Source: Pedobacter faecalis (lineage in GTDB: Bacteria; Bacteroidota; Bacteroidia; Sphingobacteriales; Sphingobacteriaceae). From it: a stretch of DNA of 64,000 bases. This document shows positions 37,951 through 46,151 of the stretch, piece after piece (position 1 is the first letter of the stretch; each line of letters opens with the position of its first letter). The notes under the pieces were generated by a model. It was given only the letters and a program-made list of their open reading frames with translations. It searched no databases and was not told the origin of the DNA. The stretch covers positions 1,550,001 to 1,614,000 of the forward strand of contig NZ_JARXOW010000001.1 in NCBI RefSeq assembly GCF_030182585.1, read 5' to 3'. A program made the position numbers and the translations under genes.

Positions 37951-38076
37951 TCAGGCTAAGGGACAGTTATCGCACCGCTTGCCTCTAAGATACTTTTCGC
38001 AGCATACTTTTTTCTTCTTCTTTTTCTTATCCTTCTTGTCTTTTTTGTCCTTTTTATCCTTATCCTTTTTTGACAT
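37951..38076 (-). CDS. 41-residue Lys-rich, four-Cys microprotein
   Basis: A small gene below usual size cut-offs. The first 23 residues are Met-Ser followed by Lys and Asp only (MSKKDKDKKDKKDKKDKKKK and three more Lys). The rest is VCCEKYLRGKRCDNCPLA, giving Cys at 25, 26, 35 and 38, a CC-x8-C-x2-C pattern that could bind zinc or an iron-sulfur cluster. The codon choice alternates AAA/AAG and GAT/GAC, which argues for selection on the protein rather than a simple DNA repeat. It lies about 16 nt after the ferritin terminator run, so it is expressed by read-through or its own weak promoter. Function unknown; metal handling next to ferritin is only a guess. Confidence 0.65.
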   Translation of the reverse strand: MSKKDKDKKDKKDKKDKKKKKKKVCCEKYLRGKRCDNCPLA

Positions 38077-38092
38077 AGCCGCTATTGAACAT

Positions 38093-38129
38093 ACGAAAAA
38101 AAGGCACATACATTGTTGTATGTGCCTTT
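38093..38129 (-). terminator. Intrinsic terminator of ferritin
   Basis: AAGGCACATACA (38101-38112) pairs perfectly with TGTATGTGCCTT (38117-38128) around a 4-nt loop. On the minus strand eight or more U residues follow. It lies 26 nt after the ferritin stop. Confidence 0.93.
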
Positions 38130-38154
38130 ATTAATTTAAGGGACAGGAGGCTAA

Positions 38155-38685
38155 TTAATCTTCGCTGTCGTATTTTATCTGACCAACATGCTTGTCTATC
38201 TGCCATCTTCCGGTGCCTTCTTCTCCGATCACGTCGAAAAGCTCCAGGGCACGGCGGGCCTTGTATTCTTCTTCACGCTGCTCTTTGAAGAACCAGTTAA
38301 GGAATTCCAGAGTCACATAGTCCTGCTCTTTATGGCAGCGCGCAGCTATATTTTTGATAGATTGTGTTACGCTGATCTCCTGATCAAGCGCTTCTTCGAA
38401 CACTTCACGGAATGAATTATATTCTATTCTGATGTTGGTGATTTCCGGTGAAATAGCCGTTCCGCCCATATCAAGTACATATTTATAAAACTTAAGCTGA
38501 TGCATGCGCTCCTCTTCGGCCTGCTTAAAGAAGTAGTCGGCCGAATAGTCGTACCCATTGCGGTTGCACCACGATGCCATAGAGAGGTAAATCGCCGATG
38601 AATGCGCTTCCTTTTTTATTTGCTGGTTGATAAGTGCTTCTACATCTGATGAAATTAAGCACTTTGCGCGGATTATATCTTTCAT
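38155..38685 (-). CDS. ftnA: Non-heme ferritin
   Basis: Iron-storage protein forming a 24-mer cage. It has 176 residues. The four-helix bundle carries the ferroxidase residues: Glu in QQIKKEAHSSAIYLSMASW, the pair in QAEEERMHQLKFYKYV, and Glu/Gln in the later helices (LNWFFKEQREEEYKARRALE). No heme-binding Met of the bacterioferritin type is evident, so it is the FtnA class. It has a strong Shine-Dalgarno (AAAGGAG) and a -7 box TACTTTTG at 38722-38715. No Fur-like box was identified. Confidence 0.95.
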   Translation of the reverse strand: MKDIIRAKCLISSDVEALINQQIKKEAHSSAIYLSMASWCNRNGYDYSADYFFKQAEEERMHQLKFYKYVLDMGGTAISPEITNIRIEYNSFREVFEEALDQEISVTQSIKNIAARCHKEQDYVTLEFLNWFFKEQREEEYKARRALELFDVIGEEGTGRWQIDKHVGQIKYDSED

Positions 38686-38714
38686 GTTCTTTCTCCTTTG
38701 TGGTATTACTACAT

Positions 38715-38722
38715 CAAAAGTA
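38715..38722 (-). promoter_or_regulatory. Ferritin promoter -7 element
   Basis: TACTTTTG on the minus strand matches TAnnTTTG. The predicted start near 38711 gives a 26-nt leader holding the Shine-Dalgarno. The -33 element is not a clear TTTG. Confidence 0.55.
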
Positions 38723-38784
38723 ATGCTATAATACGACCAGAAAGAATATTAACGCAATATGGAAAGATTCTAATTCTAAGCTAA

Positions 38785-39150
38785 TCAGGCAACTATCCTG
38801 TGCAGCCTGTCGAAGATGATGTGATTAAGCTCCAGCATAGCGAAGGTTCCCTGAAGAAGGTCTTTCAGGTTAATGATCTGGATTAAGGACAGTACATAGC
38901 AGTGGTCGCACGCGCAAATAAAAATGATCTCAAGATCAGGGGTTTTATCTGTGGTTAATAACCGGTGCTCTATATCAATCTGATAAACAGCTTTCTTTAA
39001 TTTCAACAGATTACGGTAATCAAACCGGGCCAGCTTTCCGCCAAAATCAATATACCAGCAACGCTCTGCGTCCGACTGATACACGGCTCCTGCGGGTGTA
39101 GAGAATACTTCTGTAAAATTGAATCCTTGTGGTAAGTCTAGTTCCTGCAT
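38785..39150 (-). CDS. Conserved hypothetical protein with Cys-x2-Cys pair
   Basis: 121 residues from the ATG at 39150 (a GTG at 39159 is also in frame). No family recognised. There is no signal peptide or membrane helix. The middle holds LARFDYRNLLKLKKAVYQID and the segment FICACDHCYVLSLIQIINLK, whose three Cys and one His could bind a metal. It is monocistronic and divergent from the histidine kinase gene at 39312, so the two may share control of the 160-nt gap. Confidence 0.7.
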   Translation of the reverse strand: MQELDLPQGFNFTEVFSTPAGAVYQSDAERCWYIDFGGKLARFDYRNLLKLKKAVYQIDIEHRLLTTDKTPDLEIIFICACDHCYVLSLIQIINLKDLLQGTFAMLELNHIIFDRLHRIVA

Positions 39151-39311
39151 ATTGTACACGCTAACGCGGTATGCAAAGGTTGAAATTATTTAGAATTAAT
39201 CCAAATCGCCAATTATATTTTTTTCGCAGCCTCTTCATGCTTGCCGGCATACTTTTAGAAAATAACAGTCTATGGTGAACTTATTCGGCTTTCATTTCGT
39301 ATATTGAGGCA

Positions 39312-40664
39312 ATGTGGAATTCGGCAATGAATAGGTTGAGGCGGCTTCATGACCGGTTGATCGGTAGTCCTGATCAGACCATCCTCCAGGCAAGGATTTT
39401 CCATGAGGTGAGCATTATTGCGCTTCTGCTCATCCCCGCAGCCATATTTTTTAATCTTTTTATAGGCGTTCCCTATGCCGGCTATGTACTCTCGGCAGCG
39501 TTTATTTTAGTGGCCTTACTGTTTGTTAATTCGCGGTACTTCGGAAACCTGAAAGCCAGCGTTGCCATTTTTACCTTTTCTATGGCCAGCGTTCTGGCGA
39601 TGAACTATTATATCAATTCGGGGGCACAGGGTCCTACCCTACTGCTTTTTGTGGTACTGATGGTTTTCACGATCTCGCTGATGCCTTCCGATCAGTATAA
39701 GTTCTGGGTGGTTTTTAACGCTGCTGTGGTTTCTGCCCTGGTGATATCGGAGTACTCAAATCCGCAGCTGATCAGCGAAAGTTACGAGGGACGGGCAAGC
39801 TATTTCATCGACATTTTAACAACATACATTGCCGTAATTGTCTGCATCGGCGTAGTGATGGCTTACCTCATCAGAAGCCACGAAACAGAGAAGGCTAAAG
39901 TGCTCAAGGCCTCCAAGGCCTTGAAACAAGCAAACGACGCCAAGACGAGGCTTTTGTCCATTTTGTCGCACGACTTACGATCTCCCCTGAATTCGATACA
40001 AAGTTTTCTGGAAATACTGATCGATTATAATTTGTCGGAACAAGAAGAGAAGGCAATTAAGAAGAGTCTGCTGCGGGAAACGAAAAATACTCAGGTAATG
40101 TTGTTTAACCTGCTTAACTGGACAAAATCGCAAATGGAGGGAGGCGTTACGGTAAATCTGCAGAAACTAAACCTCAACGAATCTGTGGAGGGATGTTTAA
40201 AAGTGCAGCGTGCGGCTGCTCTGGAAAAGATGATTACCATCCGTAACCTGACAGCACCAGACGCGAGTATCGTTGCAGACCCGGATATGTTTAGCCTTAT
40301 TATACGCAATCTGGTGAACAACGCGATAAAATTTACACATACCGGCGGTGACATCAGCATTTTTAGTGAGGTTGGAGAGGGGTTCACCAAGTTGATGGTT
40401 AGGGACAACGGAATAGGCATTTCGGAGGATAAGCAGGAAAAGTTGTTTTCGCTGGAAACGCAGTCGGCCTATGGCACAAATAAGGAGAAGGGTGTGGGAC
40501 TGGGGCTCTTGTTATGCTGGGAATTTACGGAAATGCAAGGCGGCAAAATTAGTTTCAGCAGTCGGCCGGGTGAAGGCACCTGTTTTACGCTGAAATTTCC
40601 TTCAGGTCAAAGTTCCGTAATATCAGCAGCTTACGCGTCTGGTGAAGGCAAGACCGTATATTAA
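39312..40664 (+). CDS. Membrane histidine kinase, orphan
   Basis: 450 residues. Residues about 30-190 form six or so transmembrane helices (IIALLLIPAAIFFNLFIGVP and others) with no large extracytoplasmic sensor. The HisKA domain has LLSILSHDLRSPLNSIQSFL with the phospho-accepting His. The ATP-binding domain has all boxes: NLVNNAIKFTHTGG (N), RDNGIGIS (G1) and GVGLGLLLCWEF (G2). No response regulator is adjacent; the gene stands alone between a divergent unknown gene and tRNA-Phe. All catalytic motifs are intact, unlike the kinases at 42276 and 44334. Confidence 0.93.
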   Translation: MWNSAMNRLRRLHDRLIGSPDQTILQARIFHEVSIIALLLIPAAIFFNLFIGVPYAGYVLSAAFILVALLFVNSRYFGNLKASVAIFTFSMASVLAMNYYINSGAQGPTLLLFVVLMVFTISLMPSDQYKFWVVFNAAVVSALVISEYSNPQLISESYEGRASYFIDILTTYIAVIVCIGVVMAYLIRSHETEKAKVLKASKALKQANDAKTRLLSILSHDLRSPLNSIQSFLEILIDYNLSEQEEKAIKKSLLRETKNTQVMLFNLLNWTKSQMEGGVTVNLQKLNLNESVEGCLKVQRAAALEKMITIRNLTAPDASIVADPDMFSLIIRNLVNNAIKFTHTGGDISIFSEVGEGFTKLMVRDNGIGISEDKQEKLFSLETQSAYGTNKEKGVGLGLLLCWEFTEMQGGKISFSSRPGEGTCFTLKFPSGQSSVISAAYASGEGKTVY

Positions 40665-40752
40665 TTTCAAAAAACATTTTGACATTCAAAAAAAGAAGCT
40701 ACATTTGCACTCCCCAACCGAGGGAATGTGATACTTCTTGAAGTTCACAGAT

Positions 40753-40825
40753 GGTGCGGTAGCTCAGTCGGTAGAGCAATGGACTGAAAATCCATGTGTC
40801 GCCGGTTCGATCCCGGCCCACACCA
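40753..40825 (+). tRNA. tRNA-Phe (GAA)
   Basis: 73 nt. Anticodon stem ATGGA/TCCAT holds loop CTGAAAA with anticodon GAA. T arm GCCGG-TTCGATC-CCGGC. The acceptor GGTGCGG faces CCACACC, which leaves a C-A mismatch at pair 5-68; discriminator A. A 14-bp terminator follows 2 nt later. Confidence 0.95.
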
Positions 40826-40826
40826 C

Positions 40827-40858
40827 AAAAAAGCCTTAGATTTCTCTAAGGCTTTTTT
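40827..40858. terminator. Bidirectional terminator after tRNA-Phe
   Basis: AAAAAAGCCTTAGA (40827-40840) and TCTAAGGCTTTTTT (40845-40858) form a perfect 14-bp stem with a 4-nt loop. U runs on both strands let it serve tRNA-Phe and the convergent ZU5 lipoprotein gene. Confidence 0.93.
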
Positions 40859-40869
40859 GCATTCAAACG

Positions 40870-42129
40870 CTAAGGAATATATACTCTGGCTCTGAAGCGC
40901 CCACTGATGTGGGTCGTCTGAAGCAGCATAGGCCCGATTCCAGCATTTGGAACGGTAAAATTACCTTCCACCCATTTATTGTCCATTTTTGTAATGTTGA
41001 TACTTCCCCCACTTGGAACGAGGTCTGCCAGCAAAGGATCTACATAGGCACTGGTATACCCTCCGTGACCCATCAGAAAATGAAACTTGTTTCCGGTAGC
41101 AGTTAGATCATAAGCATAAGTACCTACGCCACCATTCCAGGTCAGTAAAAACTGACCACCACCCTCGGCTTCAGGATTTGATAAAAGATACCGCTGCCCC
41201 GATTTTACGGCAGGTGTGACCGGGAATTTAGTATAGGCAGAACCGCCTATAGTCAGCTCCGCCCATCCATCGCCCATAATTTCGATGTTGGACAACAATA
41301 AAAATGTACCTGTCATAGGTGCGCTCAGGGCCAGACTTACCGTCGCATTGGAAAAGCCGTTCACCGATGCGGGTGCCTGGTAAGTAATCGTATTGCCGTT
41401 CGAGCTAATGATGTTTCCAGGTCCAGTCAGATTCCAGGATTTAATGTATCTGGAAGGAAGTGGAACGGGTGTGCCGACCGGATAGCCAGGCTCAGTTCCC
41501 GGTTTACCCGTAAGCGGTTCCAGCAGGTCTTCGTATTTCGATTCTGTATAAATGAACGCCTTAATGACCTGTCTATCTCCAGGTTCCAGACTGGCATTCA
41601 GTGGAGAAAGAGAAACCCGGTTCATTACAGACCAGTCGCTGAAATGCTTGGTTTTAAAAGTTACTGTGCCCAATTGGACGTCATAACTGCTGGTGCCTAC
41701 AAACTTCCACACCCCACTGGCCATCTGATAGGCAAACCCGAAGGTCTCAACCATGGCCACAGAATCCGCATCATATGCATAAGTCACCGAAACAGGTTTT
41801 TCAAACTGTACGTCATGCGGTGTCAACCTGAATGACTGGCCCACGCCAGCGATATTGGTTGTTGTAATGGGCTCAATCCCGATGGTCACATACTCTTTCA
41901 AGGCACCAGCGGGAATATTAATGGCCACATTGCATGCTGGAGAAGCGAGTGCTCCTCCTTCCGGGCCTACACGCCCCGTCACTGCCGTACCCATCGAGCT
42001 CCCTTTGGGGCGGACTAATGCCGCCACCACGGGATTTTCTTCATCTCCTCGTTTCTCTTTGTCCTTTTTGCAAGCCGGCAGGCTGGCCATACACAAAACA
42101 CCTATCAGGTATGCACTTAATTTTTTCAT
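40870..42129 (-). CDS. ZU5-domain surface lipoprotein
   Basis: 419 residues. The lipoprotein signal ends CMASLPACKKDKE with the lipid Cys at residue 20. Residues about 50-160 look like a ZU5 domain: RVGPEGGALASPACNVAINI then PAGALKEYVTIGIEPITTTN and a DWSVMNRV end. The rest is beta-rich with no recognised domain. ZU5 domains in secreted bacterial proteins are usually interaction modules. The gene is divergent from the kinase operon at 42276 across a 146-nt gap containing a perfect 18-bp palindrome, so it may belong to that system. It probably sits on the outer membrane. Confidence 0.8.
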   Translation of the reverse strand: MKKLSAYLIGVLCMASLPACKKDKEKRGDEENPVVAALVRPKGSSMGTAVTGRVGPEGGALASPACNVAINIPAGALKEYVTIGIEPITTTNIAGVGQSFRLTPHDVQFEKPVSVTYAYDADSVAMVETFGFAYQMASGVWKFVGTSSYDVQLGTVTFKTKHFSDWSVMNRVSLSPLNASLEPGDRQVIKAFIYTESKYEDLLEPLTGKPGTEPGYPVGTPVPLPSRYIKSWNLTGPGNIISSNGNTITYQAPASVNGFSNATVSLALSAPMTGTFLLLSNIEIMGDGWAELTIGGSAYTKFPVTPAVKSGQRYLLSNPEAEGGGQFLLTWNGGVGTYAYDLTATGNKFHFLMGHGGYTSAYVDPLLADLVPSGGSINITKMDNKWVEGNFTVPNAGIGPMLLQTTHISGRFRARVYIP

Positions 42130-42173
42130 GTAATCGTCTATTGCTATGGTTTTTATTAAATCATCGATTGGGT

Positions 42174-42181
42174 CAAAAGTA
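42174..42181 (-). promoter_or_regulatory. ZU5 lipoprotein promoter -7 element
   Basis: TACTTTTG on the minus strand matches TAnnTTTG; predicted start near 42170 with a leader of about 41 nt. No TTTG at -33. The palindrome at 42226-42243 would be centred about 64 bp upstream. Confidence 0.55.
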
Positions 42182-42225
42182 CAAGGAGCCCCTTCACAGA
42201 TAAATAAGCGACATCAATCATATTT

Positions 42226-42272
42226 ATGGGTACTACTACCCATTTTCAGTACATTAATCTTATCTATATTTG
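42226..42272 (+). promoter_or_regulatory. Operator palindrome and promoter of the split-kinase operon
   Basis: ATGGGTA (42226-42232), spacer CTAC and TACCCAT (42237-42243) form an inverted repeat; each arm fits the TACYYMT heptamer bound by NarL-type regulators. The -7 box TATATTTG lies at 42265-42272 with only TTTT at -33 (42243-42246). The predicted start is at or next to the ATG at 42276, so the palindrome is centred near -41.5, the usual place for a class II activator. The mRNA would be leaderless. Confidence 0.65.
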
Positions 42273-42275
42273 AAT

Positions 42276-43688
42276 ATGATTGTCAGGCAGATTCTCTGTG
42301 TATTATTCTTGCTGGCTGCAAACTTGAACGCTGCCCCCAAAGAGCTTGTACTGAATTACGAACACCAGGTACCGGTACATTCTGGCACGCTGGAAGCGAT
42401 ATACGAAGACGAGCATGTCAAAAATATCGTTAATGGCTTCATGTTCGGGGCTTTACTTGCCCTGATGATTTACAGCCTGTATACTTATATCGCCACCGCG
42501 GACAAAACGCATTTATATTACTCAGGTTATCTGTGTTTCAGCATTCTGTTTTTACTGATCCGGAACGGCTATCTTACCCAAGGGATACCAGTTTGGAGTT
42601 TAAGTGGGCTCACCATAAGCTCGACGATCGCCTTGATTTTCAGCATACCCTTCAGTAATGGCTACTTGCGGTTGAAAGCCTATTATCCCAAGATTTACCG
42701 TCTTGGTAGATGGCTGATACCAATCTTACTGATTCCAATGCTCATTGATCTTTCCGGTCATCCGGTTATGGCCTTTAGAGTCCTGCAGGCATGCCTGGCT
42801 CTCGCAGCTGGCTATTGGCTGTCCGCTGCCTGCTTAAGCTTGATACAGGGCTACAAACCAGCATATCATTATTTGGCCGCGTTGACTTTCCTTCTAGTCT
42901 GTTACGGCGTTTATGAGGGCTTCCACTCCTCTATGAGCCTGCAAATGGGACTTTGCCTGCAAGCCCTGGTACTATCTTACGCGCTAGCTGTAAAACTGAA
43001 CGATTCTAAAAAGCAGACGATGCGCCTGCAAACTGAAATGCTGCAACAAACCGCCGGGTTCTCCAGGGAGCTCCTGATTGCGCAGGAAAATGAAAAGGAA
43101 AGTATCGCCGCTGAACTGAGCAACCAAGTCGGACAGCTACTGGTATTGCTTAAGAATGAAATGCATGCGCTGGAAAAACTTAGCGAGGGAACCAATACCG
43201 AACTTTTTGAAAATATCACTCGTGACATTGGAAAAGCCATAGAGGAGGTTAGCAATGTTTCATTTTCCCTTAGACCATATCAAATGGACACACTTGGACT
43301 AAAACGCTCCCTGGAACGACTGGCTGAGGACATGGCTCATGAAATATCAACAACCCTTCTAATAAAAATAGCGGAAATCGATCAGTTGCTGACAAGGGAG
43401 GCCCAGATGAACCTCTACAGAATCGTCCAGGAGCTGCTCAGCAATCTGGCCAAACATGCCGATGCCACCACTTGCAGCATCAACATCCAGATCTCCGAAA
43501 ATTATATCGTCCTGAAGTACAGGGACAATGGGAAAGGTTATGATACCGGCTACACTTCATCAGGACTGGGTCTGTCTGGCATCCGCGAACGCTGCAAACT
43601 TTTGGAGGCCGATCTTAAAATGAGCAGTAAACGCAACTCAGGCACCGAAGTTTATATCAATATACCTATGCAAATACTATCGACATGA
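42276..43688 (+). CDS. 7TM sensor kinase lacking the phospho-accepting His
   Basis: 470 residues from the ATG at 42276 (a TTG at 42270 lies in the -7 box). A signal peptide (IVRQILCVLFLLAANLNA) precedes about 30 extracytoplasmic residues and a 7TM region of the 7TMR-DISM type (about 50-245). The HisKA_3-like helix reads ESIAAELSNQVGQLL: the normal His is Ser282 (codon 43119-43121) and the next Asp is Asn. The ATP-binding domain is intact: VQELLSNLAKHADA (N box), YRDNGKGYD (G1) and GLGLSGIRER (G2). So it should bind ATP but cannot accept phosphate on itself. It overlaps the response regulator by ATGA. No DISMED2 sensor domain is present. Confidence 0.9.
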   Translation: MIVRQILCVLFLLAANLNAAPKELVLNYEHQVPVHSGTLEAIYEDEHVKNIVNGFMFGALLALMIYSLYTYIATADKTHLYYSGYLCFSILFLLIRNGYLTQGIPVWSLSGLTISSTIALIFSIPFSNGYLRLKAYYPKIYRLGRWLIPILLIPMLIDLSGHPVMAFRVLQACLALAAGYWLSAACLSLIQGYKPAYHYLAALTFLLVCYGVYEGFHSSMSLQMGLCLQALVLSYALAVKLNDSKKQTMRLQTEMLQQTAGFSRELLIAQENEKESIAAELSNQVGQLLVLLKNEMHALEKLSEGTNTELFENITRDIGKAIEEVSNVSFSLRPYQMDTLGLKRSLERLAEDMAHEISTTLLIKIAEIDQLLTREAQMNLYRIVQELLSNLAKHADATTCSINIQISENYIVLKYRDNGKGYDTGYTSSGLGLSGIRERCKLLEADLKMSSKRNSGTEVYINIPMQILST

Positions 43689-44329
43689 ACGAAAAAACCA
43701 CTATACTCATCGCTGATGATCATCCGATTTTCCTCAAGGGACTCAAAGAAGTCATAGAAACGGAACCGGGCTACGAAGTCATTTTTGAAGCAAAAAATGG
43801 GCTGGAAGCACTCGCCGTTGCCAAAACGCGTCGTCCTATGGTAACCATTCTAGACATAGACATGCCTGAAATGAACGGACTGGTTGCAGCCGAAGAGCTG
43901 ATTAAACTCGTTCCTGATGCAAATGTCATACTGCTCACCATGCATAAGGCGAAAGACACCTTCCTGCGCGCCCTGGATATTGGCGTGGCCGGCTATGTAT
44001 TGAAAGAAAATGCCGTGGTAGATATCATCCAGGCCATAGAAGCGGTCTTGACCGGAAATTCCTATATCAGTCCAGAAATGAGCTCCTTTCTGCTCAGCCA
44101 GCGCCGAACCGGAGCCAATAATCCCACGGCTATTGAGCTGCTGCATATCCTTACCCCCTCAGAAAGGAAAATTCTGAGGCTGGTCGGAAGCTACAAAAGT
44201 ACCAAGGCGATTGCTGATGAATTATTCATTAGTGAAAAAACGGTCTCTAACCATCGGATGAACATCCTGAAAAAGTTAAATCTGAATGGTAAGAACAGCC
44301 TCCTGCGTTTTGCCATTGAACATCGGTAA
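43685..44329 (+). CDS. LuxR/NarL-type response regulator
   Basis: 214 residues. The receiver domain (about 1-125) has the acidic pair in ILIADDHPIFLKG, the phospho-accepting Asp in TILDIDMPEMNG, the Thr in VILLTMHKAKD and the Lys in GYVLKENA, all intact. The LuxR-type helix-turn-helix (about 150-210) has LTPSERKILRLVGSYKSTKA and SEKTVSNHRMNILKKLNL. It lies between two homologous kinases with a 4-nt overlap upstream and a 4-nt gap downstream. It probably binds the TACCCAT palindrome before the operon. Confidence 0.95.
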   Translation: MNEKTTILIADDHPIFLKGLKEVIETEPGYEVIFEAKNGLEALAVAKTRRPMVTILDIDMPEMNGLVAAEELIKLVPDANVILLTMHKAKDTFLRALDIGVAGYVLKENAVVDIIQAIEAVLTGNSYISPEMSSFLLSQRRTGANNPTAIELLHILTPSERKILRLVGSYKSTKAIADELFISEKTVSNHRMNILKKLNLNGKNSLLRFAIEHR

Positions 44330-44333
44330 CCGT

Positions 44334-46142
44334 ATGACCCAAGGCTTCATCAAAGCTTTTTTAACAGTGATACTGGTCGTCTTTTTCAGTGCAAGACCAG
44401 GCTATTCCCAGGATATTAGACTCAGAAGCATTGAAAAAAGCTATGTCCTAAGGCACCCGATGTTTGTGGTCGACGAGGACAATAATTTGCCAACTGAGCA
44501 GATACCTTACGAAAACTTCAAGGCATCAGAATTCGCGACGCTGTCACTTGGATCCACAAAAGCCTCCGTATGGGTAAAAGTCCGCATACTTAATCAAAGC
44601 GATAAAGAGGACTGGCACATTCAAATCGATAGTCCCCCGGTTCTCGAGTCGGTCAGCGTTTATCAGAAAAACGGGGACCGACTGATAAAGATATTTACCA
44701 AAAAATCCACGACACCTAAAGCGACAGGCGAAGTGAGCGTAAACAATTTGCTGATCCCGGTTTCGATTCCAATCGATACAGAGGCAGAGATCTACATTAA
44801 AGCCAGCAGTAATAATATACTCAGGCTACCCATTAAATTCATCACCTTGCAGAAGGCTTTCGAAGAAAGTTACCTGACTGATCTATTGAATGGGGTTGTT
44901 TTTGGTATGCTAATCGCTTTTGCTATTTATAACCTGTTTGTATATATACTAACAAAAGAACAGCCCTATCTATACTATTTGGGAGCAATCTTCTTCTGGA
45001 GCCTAAACGTGTTTTTTTATAACGGTTTTCTGCCCGAAATGCTGGGGGCACTCGACTGGTTAAACAGCGCGGGAACAATCATCGCCCTGGCAAGTTTAAT
45101 GAGCATACTATTTACCAATTCGTTTCTTCAGACAAAAAAGAACAGCCCTCTTTTTAATAAAATCAAGGGATTGATGTTTTTCTTCTCCTTGATCATACTG
45201 CTGACTGATATTTTCTGCAAAGGACCCTACTCCTTCATGCTTGTACAATATCTAATGTACCCCTATTTCTTATATTGGTTTGGAGCAGGTGTGCAAAGTT
45301 TGAAAAATGGGTATAAGCCAGCGATTTATTTTTTATTAGGATTCGGATCGCTAATGCTAGGCAATGCAATATACAATTTGAAAGACCTGAATATTCTTCC
45401 GGATAACCTCATAACTCGCACGAGCATGCATTGGGGTACGCTACTGGAGGCTTTGATCCTATCTTACGCCCTTGCGAACAGGCTTAACTTTTACCGTAAG
45501 CAGCAGGAGCATATCCAGCGGAAAACTATTGCAGAAAAGAGCGCATTTCTTAAAGAGCTCCTTAAGCGCCAGGAGCAGGAAAAGAAACGTGTAGCCATGG
45601 AACTGCACGACAATATCGGCCAGCAACTGATCCTGATCAAAAACCGGTCCTGGCGCCTGCAGCAAATCAGCGAAGAACCCCTAAAAAATCTGATTACCAC
45701 TTCCATTGAACATATTGCAGCGATCATGGCTGAAGTTCGAAGCATACTTCATCGCCTCAGACCATACCAAATGGACCTTTTGGGATTGACACAAAGCATC
45801 AACGGATTAATTAACGATACATTTAACGACTACGAGATCAAACAGGGTAATACCGATGAGGTCAATCAGCATTTTGATGCAGACGAATCCATGCACATTT
45901 TCCGAATTCTCCAGTTGCTGTCCCAGGACATTCTAGCTTGTACCCCCGATAAACAGATCCGCTACGCCATCACCCGCAAAGCTTTCGCCGTAGATTTCTC
46001 ATTTGAATTTCAAACTACAGGCCAGTTGGAGAACAGTTCACCCGATATTCAAAACAGACTTGAACTGCTTAAAGGTGATATCAACATTCAATCTAGCCAT
46101 AATACCACCAAAATAACGGTTAACATACCCTTTAACCATTAA
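44334..46142 (+). CDS. 7TMR-DISM sensor kinase with degenerate ATP-binding domain
   Basis: 602 residues from the ATG at 44334. A signal peptide (IKAFLTVILVVFFSARPGYS) leads to an extracytoplasmic DISMED2-like sensor domain (about 25-180, ASVWVKVRILNQSDKEDWHI) and a 7TM region (about 185-390). The DHp helix EQEKKRVAMELHDNIGQQLI has the phospho-accepting His425 (codon 45606-45608). The following ATP-binding domain has lost its motifs: the N box reads FRILQLLSQDILACTPD (Asn replaced), G1 is absent (EFQTTGQL) and G2 is missing altogether. It therefore should not bind ATP. It is homologous over its whole cytoplasmic length to the kinase at 42276. Confidence 0.9.
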   Translation: MTQGFIKAFLTVILVVFFSARPGYSQDIRLRSIEKSYVLRHPMFVVDEDNNLPTEQIPYENFKASEFATLSLGSTKASVWVKVRILNQSDKEDWHIQIDSPPVLESVSVYQKNGDRLIKIFTKKSTTPKATGEVSVNNLLIPVSIPIDTEAEIYIKASSNNILRLPIKFITLQKAFEESYLTDLLNGVVFGMLIAFAIYNLFVYILTKEQPYLYYLGAIFFWSLNVFFYNGFLPEMLGALDWLNSAGTIIALASLMSILFTNSFLQTKKNSPLFNKIKGLMFFFSLIILLTDIFCKGPYSFMLVQYLMYPYFLYWFGAGVQSLKNGYKPAIYFLLGFGSLMLGNAIYNLKDLNILPDNLITRTSMHWGTLLEALILSYALANRLNFYRKQQEHIQRKTIAEKSAFLKELLKRQEQEKKRVAMELHDNIGQQLILIKNRSWRLQQISEEPLKNLITTSIEHIAAIMAEVRSILHRLRPYQMDLLGLTQSINGLINDTFNDYEIKQGNTDEVNQHFDADESMHIFRILQLLSQDILACTPDKQIRYAITRKAFAVDFSFEFQTTGQLENSSPDIQNRLELLKGDINIQSSHNTTKITVNIPFNH

Positions 46143-46151
46143 AATAAGCAA

